From Candidatus Nitrososphaera evergladensis SR1 (lineage in GTDB: Archaea > Thermoproteota > Nitrososphaeria > Nitrososphaerales > Nitrososphaeraceae), in the NCBI RefSeq assembly GCF_000730285.1, contig NZ_CP007174.1, positions 1,178,001 to 1,242,000 of the forward strand: a DNA stretch of 64,000 nt. The letters are read 5' to 3'. Under the pieces are notes generated by a model. That model saw only the letters and a program-made list of their open reading frames with translations. It was not told the DNA's origin and did no database searches. This document shows, piece after piece, positions 62,067 through 64,000 of this stretch. The position numbers and the translations under genes were made by a program. Numbering within the stretch: position 1 is the first letter of the stretch; each line of letters opens with the position of its first letter.

Positions 62067-62237
62067 TCATCCGGCTGGGAAAATGATTCTGATAGCGACC
62101 GAGATTCCAATCATTGCGCCAGCGATAGCCATGACTATCTCGGGCTTGACCTTTATCCCCTTCGTTTCGTCTTCAAAGAACCTAAGAAGGCCTGCGCTTG
62201 AAGCCGGCAGCGGGGCATTCTTTTTCTTGCTGCTCAT
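62067..62237 (-). CDS. Sec61 beta translocon subunit
   Basis: A 56-residue protein translocase subunit. The N-terminus is polar (SSKKKNAPLPASSAGLLRFFEDE), followed by the conserved KGIKVKPEIVMAIAGAMIGISV and one membrane helix (AIAGAMIGISVAIRIIF), which is the whole of the archaeal Sec61 beta (SecG) family. It starts at ATG 62237 and ends 12 nt before the DUF2070 gene on the same strand. Confidence 0.9.
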   Translation of the reverse strand: MSSKKKNAPLPASSAGLLRFFEDETKGIKVKPEIVMAIAGAMIGISVAIRIIFPAG

Positions 62238-62281
62238 TTACGGTTCTAGTCATACTCTCTTCTTTTAAATACATTCCGATG

Positions 62282-62665
62282 CTACTTTGCAGAAAGCGCC
62301 CTCATCTTTTCGAGTATGCGCAGGTATGCTTCCAGCAGCTCGGCCTTTTGTCTCTGGATGGCTGTGTCCTTTTCGTCACGAAGTTCAGAAGCAAGCTCTG
62401 CTATCTTGCCCTCGACAATGGCCGCCGAGGGGCCAAGGCCTGTTGTTGCTGCCTGGGCAGAAGGAACGACTGCTACTTTTTGCTGCTCCTCCTGGGGCAC
62501 GCTCTCATTTCCGCAGTTGATGCAGCTGGTCCTGCCTGCAAGCCTCACCTGCACTCCTCCACACTTTGGGCAGGGCTCGCTTACAAGCGTGCCTCCCTTG
62601 AGAAGGGCGGATGCGGCGCTCTTTATTCTTACGCCGCCCGCATCAGCAGTGGCAGAAGAAGACAT
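62282..62665 (-). CDS. Zinc-ribbon protein of the autoantigen p27/UPF0148 family
   Basis: A 127-residue protein. The N-terminus has the family signature: SAASALLKGGTLVSEPCPKCGGVQVRL and RTSCINCGN, forming one zinc ribbon with two CxxC pairs. The C-terminal half is a coiled coil (LASELRDEKDTAIQRQKAEL, LEAYLRILEKMRAL). Members of the family occur in most archaea next to sec61 beta or RNA-related genes. ATG 62665 is chosen over the longer frame (62692) because an AGATATTTG box is about 29 nt upstream. Confidence 0.85.
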   Translation of the reverse strand: MSSSATADAGGVRIKSAASALLKGGTLVSEPCPKCGGVQVRLAGRTSCINCGNESVPQEEQQKVAVVPSAQAATTGLGPSAAIVEGKIAELASELRDEKDTAIQRQKAELLEAYLRILEKMRALSAK

Positions 62666-62990
62666 ACGAAAACAGATTGGGGGCACCTGCACAAATATCT
62701 TGTCGTCGTCGTTCCTTGCTCCTGTGGAGGCGTAATCAGTCTCTTAATTGAAAAAGCCAAAGTCGTTTAAATATTAGGCTGGCCTAAGGACTTTTACTCG
62801 GTGAAGCTGGAGCACTGGGACTACTGGCATCATCAGTCACTAACCATCAATACCACCAGCATGGCCCTGGGTAGCAGCGGGAATGACTTTTCTCTCTCCC
62901 CTGCACGCCTTCGGTCCTCTTCTTTTCTGTTGTTTCCTCTCTCACGCATAACAAGGCTTAATAATAGGCATCGTGAAATCGTGTTACTCG

Positions 62991-63299
62991 ATGGCGGTTA
63001 TCTGCAAGAAATGCGGCCTCCCTGATGACCTTTGCGCGTGCGGGGAGCTCGACAAGGAAGATGCACGAATTGTCATCCGCCTAGAGACGCGGCGATGGTC
63101 CAAGACTACCACCCTTATAGAGGGCATCAACCCCAAGCTCTCTGACATGCAGAAAATAGTCAAGGATCTAAAGAGCAGCTTTGCCTGCGGGGGAACCGCC
63201 AAGGACGGCTTTATCATGCTTCAGGGCGACCACCGCGACGATGTCAAGGGCTACCTCGTAAAGAAGGGCTTTAGCGAGGAAGCAATCGAAGTCCAGTAG
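62991..63299 (+). CDS. Translation initiation factor aIF1 (SUI1)
   Basis: A 102-residue SUI1-domain protein that secures start-codon selection on the small ribosomal subunit. A short N-terminal zinc-ribbon-like segment (VICKKCGLPDDLCACGELDK) is followed by the SUI1 fold: RIVIRLETRRWSKTTTLIEGI, SDMQKIVKDLKSSFACGGTAKDG, IMLQGDHRDDVKGYLVKKGF. The start ATG 62991 has a CTTAATAATAGG box (62955-62966) about 28 nt upstream; the longer frame from 62973 lacks one. Confidence 0.93.
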   Translation: MAVICKKCGLPDDLCACGELDKEDARIVIRLETRRWSKTTTLIEGINPKLSDMQKIVKDLKSSFACGGTAKDGFIMLQGDHRDDVKGYLVKKGFSEEAIEVQ

Positions 63300-63352
63300 C
63301 AGCAAATAGAGATAAGTTATTTTACTTGCTTCTGTAATTAGCGTCAAGAGAA

Positions 63353-64000
63353 TTGCAACGGGACGGTCTCTTGATTCCCTTTGCGGCGCTTGCCGTGGCA
63401 GTCGCGCTAACCATATTTGCCTGGTACACCGTGACAGTCTTTGTCAATGGCATAGAACAGGCGCGCTTTGAGGATGAAGTCCTTGCAACCGTCTTTTCCA
63501 TAAACAATCGTATGCAAGAGTACGAGCAGGTGCTATTTGGCGGAAAGGGCCTCTTTGCCTCGTCGCAGCAGGTAGAGCGAGCAGAGTGGAAGGCTTTTGT
63601 CGACAACCAGATGATCCAGAACAGGTTCCCCGGAGTGCAGGGCGTTGGCTTTGTCGAGCGCGTCACCGCCGGCGAACTTGCGTCGCACGTAGCAAGCGTG
63701 CGCAACGAAGGGTTTGCAGGTTATGTTGTAAGGCCAGATGTCCAAAAAGAAGTGTATTATCCTGTAGTGTTCATCGAGCCGTTTGACGCGAAAAACCGTC
63801 AGGCGCTTGGCTTTGACATATCGTCAGAGCAGGTGAGAAACGCGGCAATATCCCGTGCGCTGGAAAGCGGCCAGACGACCATAACGGGCAAGATAACACT
63901 TGTCACGGAAACCCAATCCGACATGCAGAGCGGGTTTCTGATGCTGGTTCCCGTGTACGAAAACGGTATGCCTGCCGGCACGCCAGACGAGCGCCGTGAA
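63353..64000 (+). CDS. CHASE-domain membrane sensor, N-terminal part (runs off right edge)
   Basis: The first 216 codons of a sensor protein. After TTG 63353 one membrane helix (LIPFAALAVAVALTIFAWYTVTV) leads to an extracellular CHASE domain: MQEYEQVLFGGKGLFASSQ, then NRFPGVQGVGFVERV and YPVVFIEPFDAKNRQALGFDISSE, ending VPVYENGMPAGTP. CHASE sensors are usually followed by a second helix and a histidine kinase or cyclase; that part is beyond the window. A TTATTTTAC box about 30 nt upstream supports the start. Confidence 0.85.
   Translation, partial: MQRDGLLIPFAALAVAVALTIFAWYTVTVFVNGIEQARFEDEVLATVFSINNRMQEYEQVLFGGKGLFASSQQVERAEWKAFVDNQMIQNRFPGVQGVGFVERVTAGELASHVASVRNEGFAGYVVRPDVQKEVYYPVVFIEPFDAKNRQALGFDISSEQVRNAAISRALESGQTTITGKITLVTETQSDMQSGFLMLVPVYENGMPAGTPDERRE

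Overview
The window comes from an ammonia-oxidising thaumarchaeon, most like the soil Nitrososphaera lineage. This is inferred from gene content and not from a database match. The evidence is: archaeal information-processing genes (aCPSF1/FttA, aIF1, Sec61 beta, archaeal-type CoaD, Tsr3, RNase P RNA), a CdvA-type division protein together with SepF, F420 genes cofD and cofC, an A-type haem-copper oxidase subunit I, a TackOD1 metal-binding protein, and many secreted low-complexity proteins. Most genes appear leaderless: a TATA box lies 24-30 nt before the start codon, and GTG and TTG starts are common. Starts below were often chosen on that spacing.

Layout. 1-14.5 kb is mostly housekeeping: a partial TRAM protein, fttA, sepF, a PP-loop tRNA thiolation enzyme, pheS/pheT, trpS, coaD, a zinc-ferredoxin-like protein, a PoxB-like ThDP enzyme, a VIT-type metal transporter and a TrmB-like regulator. 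14.6-38 kb is a cell-surface island. It holds a matrixin-type protease, a Gln/Ser-rich secreted protein, an HTH-V4R regulator, several small exported proteins (two of them paralogues), two PKD-like/RTX calcium-binding exoproteins, a 3221-residue repeat protein, a membrane-anchored Ig-like partner and a Cache-type histidine kinase. 38-41.8 kb holds signalling proteins and a family-2 glycosyltransferase. 41.9-64 kb returns to core functions: doubled ThyX-like protein, phasin-like protein, cdvA, oxidase subunit I, flavin reductase fusion, class-III aminotransferase, SF2 helicase, tsr3, rnpB, an RsmB-like methyltransferase with a Nip7/PUA protein, cofD-cofC, an Mrr-like nuclease, DUF2070 with Sec61 beta, aIF1, and a partial CHASE-domain sensor at the right edge.

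The most interesting signal is a promoter element shared by at least six genes of the surface island. It is a TTTAAA repeat of 12-bp period (six-base spacer usually ending TAGA) whose last copy is itself the TATA box. In four genes the TATA centre lies 27.5 nt from the start codon. In the promoter of the HTH-V4R regulator the element is inverted and its second half falls between TATA and start, which fits an autorepressing regulator that activates the exoprotein genes. An alternative is a promoter class read by a special TFB. A second candidate circuit is a pair of 16-bp inverted repeats between the TrmB-like gene and the secreted matrixin.

No gene-free stretch exceeds about 300 bases apart from the interval that holds rnpB. 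The larger intergenic gaps (19598-19868, 37993-38234, 46726-47041) contain only promoter-like AT-rich sequence that I can recognise. I saw no tRNA, CRISPR array, insertion sequence or phage integration site.
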